The notes under the pieces: model-generated | Told to the model about the DNA's origin: nothing | The model's input: only the letters and a program-made list of their open reading frames with translations | Database searches by the model: none | DNA from: Patellaria atrata CBS 101060 | Taxonomy: Eukaryota; Ascomycota; Dothideomycetes; Patellariales; Patellariaceae | Length of the DNA: 64,000 bases | Direction of reading: 5' to 3' | NCBI GenBank assembly: GCA_010093705.1 | Contig: MU006120.1 | Span: 69,514-133,513 of the forward strand | Shown: positions 34,301-45,927 of the stretch, piece after piece | How the letters are laid out: each line of letters begins with the position of its first letter | Position numbering within the stretch: the first letter of the stretch is position 1 | Position numbers and translations under genes: made by a program

Positions 34301-34969
34301 GCGTCTTATGGATGAAGTAGGCCTTTCGACGCGCAATGCTTCTAGCAGCCGCGATCCGCATAGTCGTAATCTACATGAAGATTCCAGGCCAGGCTCAAAG
34401 CATGGTTCTACAATGAACGGACATATTCCTCCTCAAACTATAGATGCTCGTCAACAGTTCTTCCCAGGAATGCCACCGCAAGCATTTGATCTTCAACGCA
34501 CCGGTAGCATGGACTCGAACGGCTTCGAGCAATACCCACTCAATGCTCTCAATGGCGGCCCTGTTTTCGCTCCCAATGGGAACATGCAAATCCCGGCAAT
34601 GACTCCTCTACAATATCAGCAGGCTATGATGGCTGCCTCTGCCGGTCGTTCTGGCTTCTTTAACCCTCATTTGGCCGGTGTGCAAGGTTTCCCAGCCACT
34701 GGAGGCATAGACGGATTTAGGAACGTTGGTGCCGGGAGTATTGGTCAGACTGTCAATGGTAGTCCTTTGATCGGACAACAGGGATTTGTCGGTCAGCAAG
34801 CATTTGGACAAATGGGCGTTTCTCCACAGATGTACCAATACCCCATGCAGTATATGGCCGGTAGCCCACAGCAGCAACAAGGGCAAGCTGCCAGCGGTCA
34901 ACGTAGAGGACGGGTAAGTTAAGATCTTCGTTTACAAAGGGTATACTGCTAACTGCATCACAGCGATAA
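31373..34969 (+). CDS. RRM-plus-PUF (Pumilio) RNA-binding protein, Jsn1/Puf2-like
   Basis: Cytoplasmic mRNA-binding regulator that controls mRNA stability and location through 3' UTR elements. Exons 31373-31614, 31673-34913 and 34964-34969 give 1162 aa; the last exon adds only Arg and the stop, after a GTAAGT donor and a CTAAC branch site. An RRM lies near residues 455-530 (RALWLGNIPSSTTVSSLNVI, THKNCGFVNFENTESAMRAR). PUF helical repeats span about 665-955, with SSDYLGNTVVQKLFEFCS, HKNGTWAAQKIID, MDQFGNYVMQGCLRYG, and SRFGARAMRACLE. The combination of RRM and PUF marks the Jsn1/Puf2 branch. The N-terminal 450 residues are Ser/Pro-rich, and the tail is Gln/Gly/Met-rich. A CT-rich leader upstream suggests strong expression. 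Confidence 0.95.
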
Positions 34970-35940
34970 AAACGTTATGGGCCCTTTGGCGTCACGTGCC
35001 CTTTGAACTCTCGTGACGTCTCTGTTTAGAGAACGTTCCGCATTACTTTCGATCTTCTACCCCTGTGCAGCTGAATATGCCGTATCGGGTCGGGACATTC
35101 ATTTTATTTGTTTATCTTATCTTGACGAACACCACGAATCTTTCCCTTCACTGTCATTAATATCAACGGACATGATGGTTGTTGCAGAGCACTGGATGTT
35201 CGGACGACCTTCTCATGTCCTTGATGAAAGCAACTTTTCTCTGAGTCAAAGACTCTGTCTTCTCATGTGTCTTCCTTTACTTTGATCCTGAAAATCTTCT
35301 GAGGTGGGCGGTCTTGTGGCGTTTTGACATAAATGTTGGCTTCTTTACAATTCACCCGTCCAACCCATTGCGGTTGTATCGTGGTTTGATCTTCTACTTT
35401 GAAAATTCCTTCCCTTCGTGTAGCTTATATTTTTCTATGTGGGGTTTTCTTCGCCTGTATGTCGCGCACATTATATGAAATCCCGGTTTGGCGGAAAGGG
35501 GAAGACATGGATATAAAAAGCCAACATATACATGGTCGTTTGGTGGCAGTTTCCTTCGGGATTGTAGCTAGAGGCAATTCGAGCACTTGAGTCACTTTCC
35601 ATTTCAACTTGCTGCTTCCTTATTCCATTTATGACAATCTCAAAGATCTGATAAGATACGTTCATGAACCAATCGGTAGAACCTCATGTACTCGGGTCTT
35701 GGCAAGCAACGCGTCATATCCGATGTCCTCTACCAACCGTACATGGCTTTCTTCTCTCTTCATCTATTTGTTTTTTCTCAACGAGTAAAGCTGGTTTTTC
35801 CCTTTGAGGTCACAGAATACCTTACCCAGTCTCAGTATAAAATTCCTTTCGAAATTTCAGGCTATGAACTGTACGTGACCTCATGAATGCATTCATACCT
35901 ACATACTTTCTTACTAGAGCTAATTGCGTACTACTATCTA
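34970..35940. other. Spacer, PUF 3' UTR and downstream
   Basis: Probably holds the PUF 3' UTR. The small ORFs seen here carry no family signal. Confidence 0.45.
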
Positions 35941-36285
35941 GGCTTTGAGCTCGCCCGCCCAGCTTTCTGCGTCTAAAGACAACTCCGCCATTATAAACAT
36001 GGCCAGCGGTCTGGGAAGTTGTGCTCTGGGACGATCAAACCCGAAATGCACAAGCTACAGTACCAGCAGAGCAGCACTCAATATGTTGACTATACATCAA
36101 GTACGAACCTCAAGCAGACCTCAACTGCGATATGTATGGATCCCAGATGGGTAAAGACTGAGATGGGTGGAGATGGCGCTATGCTACACGTCGCAAAATT
36201 CAGTGTAGGGACACAATTACGCTGCACTGTTCAATATCTCCATTCTACTCCAGCTCACAAGAATGATAGGCTCAGGTGTCTCTAA
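35941..36285 (+). pseudogene. Short-chain dehydrogenase/reductase remnant (3' half)
   Basis: Only the C-terminal half of a classical SDR is visible. AIINMASGLGSCALG covers the catalytic Ser region, YSTSRAALNMLTIHQ holds the YxxxK-like motif but with Arg in place of the catalytic Lys, and STAICMDPRWVKTEMGG has the post-catalytic MDPGWV block with Arg replacing Gly. Two frames are needed: the first runs to about 36100 and the second continues from there, implying a one-base indel. The Rossmann TGxxxGIG half is not found upstream. The sequence begins just after a possible splice acceptor (…ctatctag). It is a host gene relic, not a working enzyme. Confidence 0.75.
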
Positions 36286-36866
36286 TTGGAACATCTTACT
36301 CGCTATTTTGGATTACAAACGGACAAAGGATCTTTCGACTCAAGTTTCCAGTTTGGTTCCACCAAACGATATGCCTGCGCTTATGCAACAAAGAATAACC
36401 CACAGACCATCAGCCCTTCTGTTCGGGGCTCTCGAATAAAGGCCCAAGCTCCGTAGGGCAAATTTATGGACAATCTCAGCGGCGAGTCCCAGTGGATTTG
36501 TGGCAACGTTCATTTGCCCATTTGCTACTATCGTAACAAGGCTCCTTTGACACGTTCGAGTATCAACCTTAATGGACATGGATCCTCGACAAAGCTGGAA
36601 TAGTCCGTCCATTGAATTTGATTGTTCATCATGTTAAATGAGTGATGTAGGTGTTTGGATTAAGTATTTTCTTCATACAACATGTGTCAATATAGAATGT
36701 CAGGTCCCCTACCATGAGTCCTTCACACCACGGTGACTTCTCTTTCCATTCTCTACGTTCATTACTTGTTGGTTTTCTCTTAGAAATAACACTCGTTTGA
36801 AGAGGTTACAAGTAATTTTGCCTCGCCACACTCTTTTTAATCAGAACCCACGCTCGTTTCAACATC
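36286..36866. other. Spacer before the Thr-rich surface protein
   Basis: Includes a 90-codon minus-strand ORF (36340-36612) with no recognisable sequence; otherwise promoter region. Confidence 0.4.
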
Positions 36867-38261
36867 ATGGTCAAAGGGAAAAATTTTGTCTTTGCTTGCT
36901 TTCTAGCTCAAGCTTTTGCCGTACTTAATTATGGCGAATATCAACCTCCTGACTCCAAAAAAGTTTTCAAGACAGTTACTCAATACAGCACGGTGATTAA
37001 GAAAGGAACAACTACCAAGTATGGCAATCCGATCATTAAGACTGTTCATCCTGTCAAATATGTCACCTCTGTTCAATCTTCCGTCAAGATCATCACTGTT
37101 CTTACTATAAGTACAAAAATCGTAAGCTCCGTCGTTACTTCTATTGTCAAGGCCACAAATACGGCCTTCAACTACGATAATCCCACTTGCAAGGCTACGA
37201 CCTTAACTGTCTCTGCCAAACCGACCACAATCTTTGCTTCTGGGAAGACTCTGACCCTGACTGCATCGGGGAAGACCCTCACTTCCGTTCAAACAAGCCT
37301 AGTCAACCGAACTATTACAGCTCCGGCCTCGACAGTTCAGGTCACCTCTGTTTCCACTGCAACATCTATCAAGAGTCTGACTTCCGTTCAAACAATCCTG
37401 GTCAACAGAACTATCACAGCTCCTGCTTCAACAGTTCAAGTCACCTCTGTTTCCACCACAACGTCTATCAAGACCAGTCTCATCAGTATCCAGGGGCAAA
37501 ATAGAACAATAACTACTATACTTCCAGCCGGAGCAGCTCAAACAAAGATCATTCTTTCTACTTTCACAGCGCCTGGCCAGAACAGGACGATTATTACCAC
37601 GGCTTCCCCCCAGACGAAGACCATTTTCTCTACATTGACTGTTGCAGGCCAAAACAAGACAATTATTCTTGTAGCGACAACTACTTTCAACAAAACCGTC
37701 AATGCTGCTCCTATAATAATCACCTCTATCGCGAAGGCCAGCACGATTACTTCAGTTTATACCAGTATTGCCAATCGTACTATCATAAGCACCGTCAACA
37801 TCGCCCCTAAATCGCCCCTAACGTGCAAACAGACCTCAGTCTCCACAGCAACCATTTCAGGAGCCAATAGCACCAAAACTCTCACGATCACGCCTGCTGC
37901 TTCTACTGTGACGAAGAGCTATACCCTCACTGGCTCCATCTCTACCTTCAGCCTGCCTGCCAGTACCTTCACCAAAACCGTAAACATCGCCCCTGAGTCT
38001 CCCATGCGAACCGAGACACCGAAGGCATCGACTATAACAGTAACAAGGACGAGCTGTGAGACGAAATGGAGTACAAGCACGGTTACATCGACGGCGAAGG
38101 CGAGTACGGTGACGGCAGTAGTAACCCAGACGCAGGTTCAGAGCGTGACAGTGACAAAGGAAATTGTTCAGACGAAGACACAGACCCAGATCCAGACCAT
38201 AAAGGAAAACGTTACCGTCACGCTGGATTATGGATACGGGTATTACCGCCGGAGGACGTAG
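36867..38261 (+). CDS. Ser/Thr-rich secreted repeat protein (adhesin-like)
   Basis: Single exon, 464 aa. Residues 1-18 form a signal peptide (FVFACFLAQAFAVL). Nearly the whole remainder is Thr, Ser, Val and Ile, with many NRT glycosylation sequons, as in fungal cell-wall or surface mucin-like proteins. Two tandem 33-residue units (about 138-170 and 171-203) repeat LTSVQT-LVNRTITAPAST. Further looser units (GQNRTI, TKTI-ST) follow. Only about four cysteines remain. The end is DYGYGYYRRRT with no GPI-like hydrophobic tail, unless a GTGAGA donor beside the stop at 38261 leads to another exon. Likely secreted; function (adhesion, matrix) is inferred only from composition. Confidence 0.8.
   Translation: MVKGKNFVFACFLAQAFAVLNYGEYQPPDSKKVFKTVTQYSTVIKKGTTTKYGNPIIKTVHPVKYVTSVQSSVKIITVLTISTKIVSSVVTSIVKATNTAFNYDNPTCKATTLTVSAKPTTIFASGKTLTLTASGKTLTSVQTSLVNRTITAPASTVQVTSVSTATSIKSLTSVQTILVNRTITAPASTVQVTSVSTTTSIKTSLISIQGQNRTITTILPAGAAQTKIILSTFTAPGQNRTIITTASPQTKTIFSTLTVAGQNKTIILVATTTFNKTVNAAPIIITSIAKASTITSVYTSIANRTIISTVNIAPKSPLTCKQTSVSTATISGANSTKTLTITPAASTVTKSYTLTGSISTFSLPASTFTKTVNIAPESPMRTETPKASTITVTRTSCETKWSTSTVTSTAKASTVTAVVTQTQVQSVTVTKEIVQTKTQTQIQTIKENVTVTLDYGYGYYRRRT
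37278..37475 (+). repeat. Two 99-base tandem units inside the surface protein gene
   Basis: Two adjacent 99-base copies, in frame, each encoding a 33-residue unit. Their DNA similarity suggests recent duplication or homogenisation. Confidence 0.75.
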
Positions 38262-39234
38262 GTGAGAAGAACATACTCTTGAAGACGAGCAAGGGGCGAG
38301 GTATGACTAGGGGTTAAGGGGAGCCGGATGATCAAGGAGGAAGGGGTTGATATTGGCCAAGAGAAAATGAAAAGCATATTTTCTTTTCAACGGGCCGCCG
38401 TATGGCGTCGACGCCTCTTTTTGTATGCTTTAGAATCGTGTAGTGGATTATTTGTTTCCTGGATAGATGAGACTGAGCGTAATATTATTCCTTTCTTATA
38501 CCAGACATGAAGACTTTTGATGCTAGTTTGAAGATGAAATTGGAACACTAACAACTGAGCACTTACAACTGAGCACAAGAGGCCGATAATCGAAAGATGG
38601 TCAGAGTAAGTGGAGGACATACAGTACCATAATCTATGTCGCTTGCCAAGAGCAGACTACCCGAGATTCCGCCGATTAACTCATGCATGAACGTATCTTA
38701 TCAGATCGGCGAGACCCTCAAACCCCTTTTAACGGCAGAGGTGCTGTTTTGCAGATAAATTCTGACAAAGCCGTCTGTTATGATTGGCTCGGTTCGATAT
38801 CTAAACTTGAATCTAGTAACACGGCACTAATATTCGCTTAGCTAGCTGGCTTGAATGGTTATGAGTGACATTTACTTACCTGGTAGCCATGCCATCCGCA
38901 GCGTACAGGACGACCTTCTGCACGATATAGCTGAAGATAGCCTCTATCTCTCAAGTAAGGTACAGGTACAGTACGTTACCTATCTACGTCTCCAAATTCG
39001 AATGCGTTCTGCACGAAGCACGTAGGAATGACTGGCATAACGTCACAAACGTCTCGGTATTCGGAAACGGGACTCAACTCGATGATACATGCTCGCCATG
39101 TACGTACTCAGATTCCGCACGGACCATAGAGCAGCTGAATGGTCGTAGTATCATAGCATCAAACACGAGCCACAGCTCCACCCATGGAGATCGATGGAAA
39201 TCTACAGCCTTCAAGTCAACGGCGTCAGATTCGG
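38262..39234. other. Spacer between surface protein and gag fossil
   Basis: About 970 bases with no gene; it has TACAGTAC motifs near 38622 and 38964. It may include degraded flanks of the neighbouring retroelement. Confidence 0.4.
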
Positions 39235-39657
39235 TCAACATACGGCTTGAAACACTCCGTCCAGTCTCACTATCAAGCTCGACACGTGCTCGCTTACTGT
39301 CGCCAGCTCAGCGTCAGCTTCTTGAGTCTTGTTTGAGAAATCGTAAACATTTGAGAGCTGATCGAAGATCGTGTTGTAGTTCCAAATTCCGAGCTCTTCA
39401 GCCTGACTGAGCTGTAACAGCACTATTGCTTGCAGGTGAGATTCGAGACTGAGATAGACGTAGTAGAACTGAGCTGTGGCATATCCGATAGCTGTTCCGT
39501 TGGCACGAAGCTTGGTAATGAGACGAATTCGGCTCGCTGAGCGAAAGGTTGAGTGTGTTACTGGGGTGGCTTGTTCTTGTAGAGACTGGATTGGAGAATG
39601 TTGTTGGTTGATCTGATCTCTCAGCTCGGAGAACATAGTTTGGAGCTGTTGCTCCAT
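39235..39657 (-). mobile_element. Fossil gag-like fragment of an LTR retrotransposon (probably Ty3/Gypsy)
   Basis: A short isolated open frame whose pattern resembles the central part of fungal Ty3/Gypsy Gag: a helical lead, TKLRANGTAIGYATAQFYYV, a block of helices, then a YD-NK-QEA-like stretch. No protease, reverse transcriptase or integrase is seen nearby and no LTRs are evident, so it is a truncated relic of one element. Age cannot be estimated from this window. Family assignment rests on pattern only. Confidence 0.5.
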
Positions 39658-39724
39658 CGTTTCAATGGAGAGGGAAAAGTAACGGAGTGTTGTTTTTTGA
39701 TAGCAAACCTGACGTAACGTGGAT

Positions 39725-39819
39725 TCGAGTGCGTGGAATCGAATGCGTGGAATCGAATGCGTGGGATCGAATGCGTGGAATCGAGTGAGCGAAATCGCGT
39801 GCGTGGAATCGAGTGCGAG
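39725..39819. repeat. 14-base minisatellite (TCGAATGCGTGGAA)
   Basis: Nearly seven consecutive copies of TCGAATGCGTGGAA with single-base variants, about 70 bases from the gag-like fragment. Confidence 0.85.
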
Positions 39820-40335
39820 TCATAAGTTCGTGTTTGATGACGTAGATTTTGAAAAACAAAGGGACAAGAAAGAACTGGATCTCAACCTCGACTAAACGAT
39901 ATATTTGTAATCCACGGCAAGTATTTTTGGAGGCACGAGCATAACATAGATTGCGATGAATGCGCGTCTCTAAAGGAGAAGTTTTGAGATGGTGAGGTGG
40001 TGAGGTGATGAGGTCGGGTGTGCTGCTGAACTGAGGTAGATTATTGACATACAGATGATGTAGTTCTATAGATGAAGTCTTAAATCAACTTAGTATCAAA
40101 ATATGCCTCCTCGAATTTTGGCGTGGTCAGTTCCCAAAGTGGGACAGAACTCGAGAAAGATTGCGGGCGTAATGGAAGGTATTGGCAACTTGACCTGCAT
40201 TCCATCAGCAGCTGTTCTCCTAGGCGATGAAGATACTGTACATACGGCATGAAAGATATTTGGTGAACCTAGATAGGAGAGAAATCACCCCGATATCTGC
40301 TTTAAACTTCGAATACGGCGAAGAGGATACATCAG

Positions 40336-40368
40336 GCGTACATCAAGCGTACAGCAAGCGTACAGCAA
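40336..40368. repeat. 11-base tandem repeat
   Basis: Three copies of GCGTACAGCAA (first copy has T for G), just downstream of the esterase gene. Confidence 0.75.
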
Positions 40369-40453
40369 GCAAACACTGCCGGACCTGACAACTGACCAGA
40401 TTCTTTCCTGCAGCGATAGTCATGGAGTATATTAATACATTAGGTTCCCACGC

Positions 40454-42384
40454 TCACCTATGGTACTCCTCTACATTATTCTCATTAATCAACTCCATCC
40501 CCCTCTTCCTATAAGTATCCGGCTCCGCATAACTCGTCCTATTCGCATCAAACACAAAATCCATCGGTCTCCTATTATTATATCTCGGCCACCTCTCTCC
40601 CCTATCCCTCCTACCTCTCCACGCATTCGGATCCAGTTCATGCACAAAGCTCATCCAACTTCCACACATCAGTCTCGCCAAATCCTTATAATTCTGGCCC
40701 TTCCCCCGGAACGGTGGCGTCGCAGCAGGACTATAACCCACGCCTAAAATATTATTGAACACAAACGCGACCTCCTGGAAATGCGTCACGCCCACCAGTT
40801 CCGGGATATCCGCCGGGATGGCATTGAAGCGGTAGCGGTAGGCGGGTACACCGGCCGCGGCCCATGTTTGTGCGGTTAGCCGGCTGTTCGCGATGAAGAT
40901 TTGGTCACCGTAGTACGCGCCCACGCGACGAAATTGGGAGCCTTGAGGAGGGCCGGGATGGAAGGTTGGAGGGAGGTTTTGGAGAATAAACACGCTGGGG
41001 TCGTCCGGGTACGCGGCCATGATTTGGCGGGCAAACTCAGGGGAAATGTTCGTTTCACGTGGAGATGAAGCTTCGCGTGTTAGTATATGGGCTTCGTTGG
41101 TGTGGGTGCAGCGTAAGTATAGCAACTTACTAATTAGGACATTAAAGAACTCCTCGTCCGTGTTAATCCCCTTTACACCGAATGCGGAGCCCTCATCTGA
41201 ATTGGCGCCTGTGATGATGGGGACGTGGACGAATTCCCCACGCGCCAGTTGAAGTGATGTGAGACCACGGATGAAGTCATTGTCTATGTGAGGAGCCCAG
41301 GCATTGATTAGAAATGGGAGAGCTGTACTGTTAATAACAGCGTTAAGTCGAGCAAAGGGTAGGTCCCGCAGACATTGTAGACTGTCTGGTGTTTGGATAC
41401 ACCCGGTTTGGAAAGCAATGAGGTCGTACAGTGATTGGAAGTCGGAAGTCTGGTTGAGTGCAGTGTATCGTACTGGGTTTCCACTTTGCATAATTGCCCC
41501 TTGGAATAGCTTATCGTCGCGGCCGCCGTATGCTGTGAGATGCATACCGACAGAATCTCCACCTGCTGACTCGCCAAATATCGTGACTTTCTTCGGGTCG
41601 CCTGATACTGTGTCAGTACGGTCTAGGGGAGTTGAACATGAACTCACCTCCAAACGCAGCAATATTCTCCTGTACCCAATGAAGCGCCAATCTCTGATCC
41701 CTCAGACCGAGATTCGTCGCGCCAGCCGCTAGAGTCTGCTGAGAGGCCAGGAAACCCCACACAGATAGTCTATAGTTAATCGACACCCCGATAATTGGTT
41801 TACCAATCTCGGCTGCAGTCTGTACTGCAAAGGAGAGATTGTACCGCTGATCCGGAGCACCGCCCTGATAATAACCTCCGCCATGGATCCAAAAAGCAAC
41901 CGGGAGCTTCTTACCCTTGTGACCCGCTGGCCTTACGACATTGAGGTACAAACAGTCCTCTGAGGTCTCGTAGTTCCATTGGTCACTCTGTGAAAGAATC
42001 AGCAACTTATCCCTACATAACTCCAATTTCCAGTCCCACAATGTCATCCCACCTCTCAGAAACCAGAAATTAGGAATATAAGGACCCACTTACCCCATAG
42101 CCAACACACTCTCTTGAATAGCTCGTAGCATTCCTGCTGCCGCTCCACCGCTCATCCAAGCTCTTCGGCGTTCTGAATCTGAGATTCCCGACCGGCGGCT
42201 GCGCATACGGGATACCGAGGAAGAAATCCTGCTCATACGGTGCCGAGTAGACGCCTACATACGTTCCATTCTTTACTTTCACAGTTGGAGGTTTGGATGC
42301 GTGTCGCGTCGAGCTCCCCGGCAAAGCTGTAACCAGCGAGGCAAGGTAGAGGGTCGCGTATAAAGCTTTGGTCAAACGAGCCAT
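40454..42384 (-). CDS. Secreted type-B carboxylesterase/lipase
   Basis: Alpha/beta-hydrolase fold esterase, probably secreted and acting on carboxylic esters. Exons 42384-42094, 41987-41648, 41601-41131 and 41070-40454 give 572 aa, normal for the family. The signal peptide is [20 protein letters not shown]. Family blocks are [44 protein letters not shown] (oxyanion hole), and [16 protein letters not shown]. The nucleophile elbow GESAGG puts Ser at about 222; the acid is in NSDEGSAFG and the His in [10 protein letters not shown]. The third intron is a multiple of three and could be read through without a stop, but its GTAAGT and CTAAC sites favour splicing. An ATG at 42399 is in frame, but the signal peptide fits the one at 42384. 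Substrate not deducible. Confidence 0.93.
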
Positions 42385-42470
42385 TTTGAGACTTACCATG
42401 ACAACTAATGTCGAAAACGTGTGGGCGACGGACAGGAAAGTGTAGCGGCGTCATCGTGGGCGAGCTTCTG

Positions 42471-42476
42471 TTTATA
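42471..42476 (-). promoter_or_regulatory. Probable TATA box of the esterase gene
   Basis: TATAAA on the minus strand, about 90 bases upstream of the ATG at 42384. Confidence 0.5.
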
Positions 42477-43615
42477 TTCTCCAATTTCTCCAAGTCCTTG
42501 AGTAATGGAGTTGTGCGAAGAACTCCCCCGCTTCATAACCCTTGTAGGATCAAATTGCGAATACAGCTGAAACACATCCTTACTGCATTGATAGAAACCA
42601 ATAGGACAAGCTTTGCGTCTATATAATGATTTTAGATCCTTCTCACTGTCTCACACTCACAGTGTTGTTACCGGATCTACGCGCCAAGTATCAGCGGAGC
42701 CGCGTTGAATCCTCCACCTCTTCTCCGCAAACTTTGTTGTTTTCCTCAATGAGCGACAGACGCTGACAGTGAAAAACAATCCTCGCTGTTTTACCATTCT
42801 CGGAGTACCCAAAACTAGCTGAGAGATAGTTGCAAAATACGTATACCCTGTTTCCTGCAGATCGATGACGAGTGAAGGCGTCCACGGAAGAGATGAAGAG
42901 AGTATTCCGGTATTGGTATGGTCGAAAAGCGTTAAAAGGGAAGTTGAAAACATGGGGGTAGGATCAGGGGATCTGCAATTGATGGCTGAGATTCGGGCTT
43001 GCTAAGGACTGGGAATTGAAATATTGTGTTTTCAGTGTACAGACAGTACAGTAGAGGGAGAATAAAGGGGATGCGACTCTACAGTACTGTATCTTAAGGA
43101 ACGGGTAAGGCATGTCAAGTTAAGAACATGGTATCGTAGTACCTTACTGTATTACCATGATGGTCAAGATAATTGTGTCGCTAGAGCAAGAGACGGCCTT
43201 GAAGCCGTAAATATCTAACCCGAATCCCATCACAAGTGTTTGTCCCTAGATCACATTAGGAACCCCCAATGCTTTTTGCTTCCTTCCATTCCCAATCACA
43301 GCTGCATGGGTCTCGAGACCCCAAAACGAGCCCTATATAAAGTATAGGAAGCGTGAAAGCACATGAACAGCCCACTAGGCATCACCCCAACTCCCAAGAA
43401 ATGCATTTCAGAGGCTCTCGTTTACCATACCACTGCAAGGGAGCTGAAGATTTTCATATTTCCCACGATTTCAGCAGTGATTCATACAAACACAACATAA
43501 CGCCACCGGGAGAGTTACGCTTGGTATATCCTGGCATAAGGAGGTAAAGTCCTCCCAATGGAAAGAGAAAATGCATGCACACATGTCGACATTAATTGGG
43601 CGGTATTCCTGACAG
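42477..43615. other. Spacer upstream of the esterase gene
   Basis: About 1.1 kb with several TACAGTA motifs (near 43035-43050, 43080 and 43145). No gene is supported; minus-strand ORFs at 42657-42953 have no family signal. Confidence 0.45.
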
Positions 43616-45927
43616 TTATGGGTCTTTCGCATCGACCATGTTGACGTCCACCTCGGTCAGTTGTCTGTCTGCAGACGAGGACGGGTGGTACTCCGCCATG
43701 TGCTGATCTGGCATACTGACGGGACTGGCCGATCGGAACTGATCTATGGCCTCGTCCTCTGGTGGCGCGAAGGACCAGACCTACCATATTGTTAATTATA
43801 AGCAATTAGAAGCGTAGTACACCAGGGACTCACCTCCATAACTGTTTTCCCACCACGACTTGCCATGATAACGGCTTTCTCTTCTTCAAACACGACCCGC
43901 CATACTGCTTCGGCCGGCTGACTGAGCTCACGTACCAAGGCTCCCTTTGCGAGATCCCAGATTTTCACACGGCCATCGCTGCCTCCGCTAACAATGCGAG
44001 TATCGTCGAACTGTAAACTCGTGACGCTGTTGTCATGGGCCGCCAGCCTATGGATGGGTTGATTTTCAGTGAGAGACCAGACGCGTACAGAGCCATCAGA
44101 GCCGCCCGTTACCAGGACGTCACCTCTCATCTGTAGCTGGCCAACTAGTGAAGTATGGCCCTGGAGGATTGCCATGCATCGCCTGGAAGAAGATCAGTAC
44201 TTTGGGTTATCCAGAATTAGAAGAGAACGACTTACCCGTCTGTCGGATCCCATATTCTGACGCTGGTATCAAGACTACCGGTCGCTATTCGTTTACCGTC
44301 GAAAGCGATGGCATATATTTGGCTGAAATGACCATTCAAGGTTCGGAGGCACTTCCCTTCCGAGATGCTCCATATCCTTGCCGTCGTATCATAACTTCCG
44401 GAAACGATAAGATCTCCATGGATCTCCAAACACCGTACGCTGGCTTGATGCCCTACCAACACGTGCTTGCAGATACCCTTTGTGATATCCCATATTCGGA
44501 GAGTCGTGTCTCTTGAGCCCGAAATTGCAGTGTTTGCATCTGACATCTTCAGACATCGTACTGTAGACGTATGTCCTCGTAAAGTGTGCACACTCGCACT
44601 ACGCAGAAGCGTAAGGTTAGCGCATATCCTGCTGAGGTGTAACACTTCGACTTACCCTGTAGCCATATTCCACACCCTAACATCCCTATCACAACCTCCG
44701 CTTACAAGTAAATCATCCCAAGGTACCATAGCCCAGACACCCATCACATGACCCTGTAACGTCTTTTGGTGTGAACCTTCGGTATCGAAAACATGAATCT
44801 TGGCATTATCCAAAGCGACGACGATGTATTTGTCTGTCAGATGAAGACTTGTAACAACTCCCTGGTCAGGAGTTATCTGCCTAGCATCTACTTTGCCACC
44901 AGATCGCCAGGCAGTCTCGACCATATATCTCTGTTTGAAATGAGATTTATACGACATGGCCTTTGGTCGTCTCCGTCCAACTCTTGAATGACCACTGCGA
45001 TCTAAACTTTGAGTTCGTAAATCGGGAACGCTGTTGGATGGACCAGAAGACACTCCGTTGCTTGCCATCCGAAAAGAGGAGAAGCTGACAGGGCGAGTGT
45101 AGGGTGATTCGCTTGGGGTATGCACATGACTAATGGGGCGCTTGGGCGGGGATTGTACCTCGTTGGAAAGTCTACGATATGCGTGTTTCTCGCAGAGCGC
45201 TTTCCAAGCCATATCGTCACTGACTAACTCTCGCCATCGTTTGGAAACTTGTGATGATCTGGCAAGTGTTGTGGGGTCGTCTATGAAAGTAAGGACCTGG
45301 ATCATGGTTAGTGGATAATATCAAGCTGTAAGGAAGTCTATAATATCAAGCCGTGGGGAAGTCTTTAACATCAAGATAGAAAGGGGGTAGATAATATGAA
45401 TCTGTGAGGAAAATACTCCCACATACCCGTAGACACAGTTCTGTCGGAAGGCTTGTGAATGGATCCTTTTTCAATCTGGGACTGACAAAATCATGGACAA
45501 AGCCCAAAAGATGGCTGTTGCACATGTTCAATATTTCGGCCAATAGTCTCTCTCTCTCCGCATCGTTGATCTCTGCGAAAAGAGCGCGGACATGGCTAAC
45601 TTGTGAATCTTCATGTTCCTCCGCAGTACTCCAATCCGGTGCTCTCTGGGTTGGTGTGGGACTTGGTGCAGGTGTAGGAGGAGATGCTGGCGCGGACGGA
45701 GGTAGATTCTGTGCTAACATCGAGGAACGCATGGGACTTGTAGGAGTATGTATTGCGGCGGCCTGCGATCTTGCTTTCCACGTCCTTCTACTCCTGGAGC
45801 GCGGAGTCGGAGAGGGGAAGAGAGAAGGTGGGCCTTGGAGGGTAGTTGTAGCATCATGATCGGAATCGAGTTGTGCGACAGCGTTTGCGTCTAGATTGTC
45901 ATCGATCATGTCGAACTCTTCTGCCAT
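43616..45927 (-). CDS. F-box/WD40-repeat protein, Cdc4/Fbw7-like
   Basis: Substrate receptor of an SCF ubiquitin ligase: the F-box binds Skp1 and the propeller binds phosphorylated targets. Five exons, 45927-45427, 45296-44656, 44598-44236, 44182-43834 and 43780-43616, give 672 aa. The F-box (about 158-205) is split by intron 1: SLPTELCLR then VLTFIDDPTTLARSSQVSKRWRELV. WD40 units follow from about residue 315: LLVSGGCDRDVRVWNM, TAISGSRDTTLRIWDI, LIVSGSYDTTARIWSI, RIATGSLDTSVRIWDP, LVTGGSDGSVRVWSL, RIVSGGSDGRVKIWDL, and a final divergent blade, consistent with a seven-blade propeller. The N-terminus is Pro/Ser-rich. The domain order suits Cdc4/Pop1; Met30/SconB is possible. Confidence 0.92.

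Noticed and set aside
35013-35285. 90-codon ORF after the PUF gene
   Set aside because: Lies in the likely 3' UTR, and its residues show no recognisable pattern.
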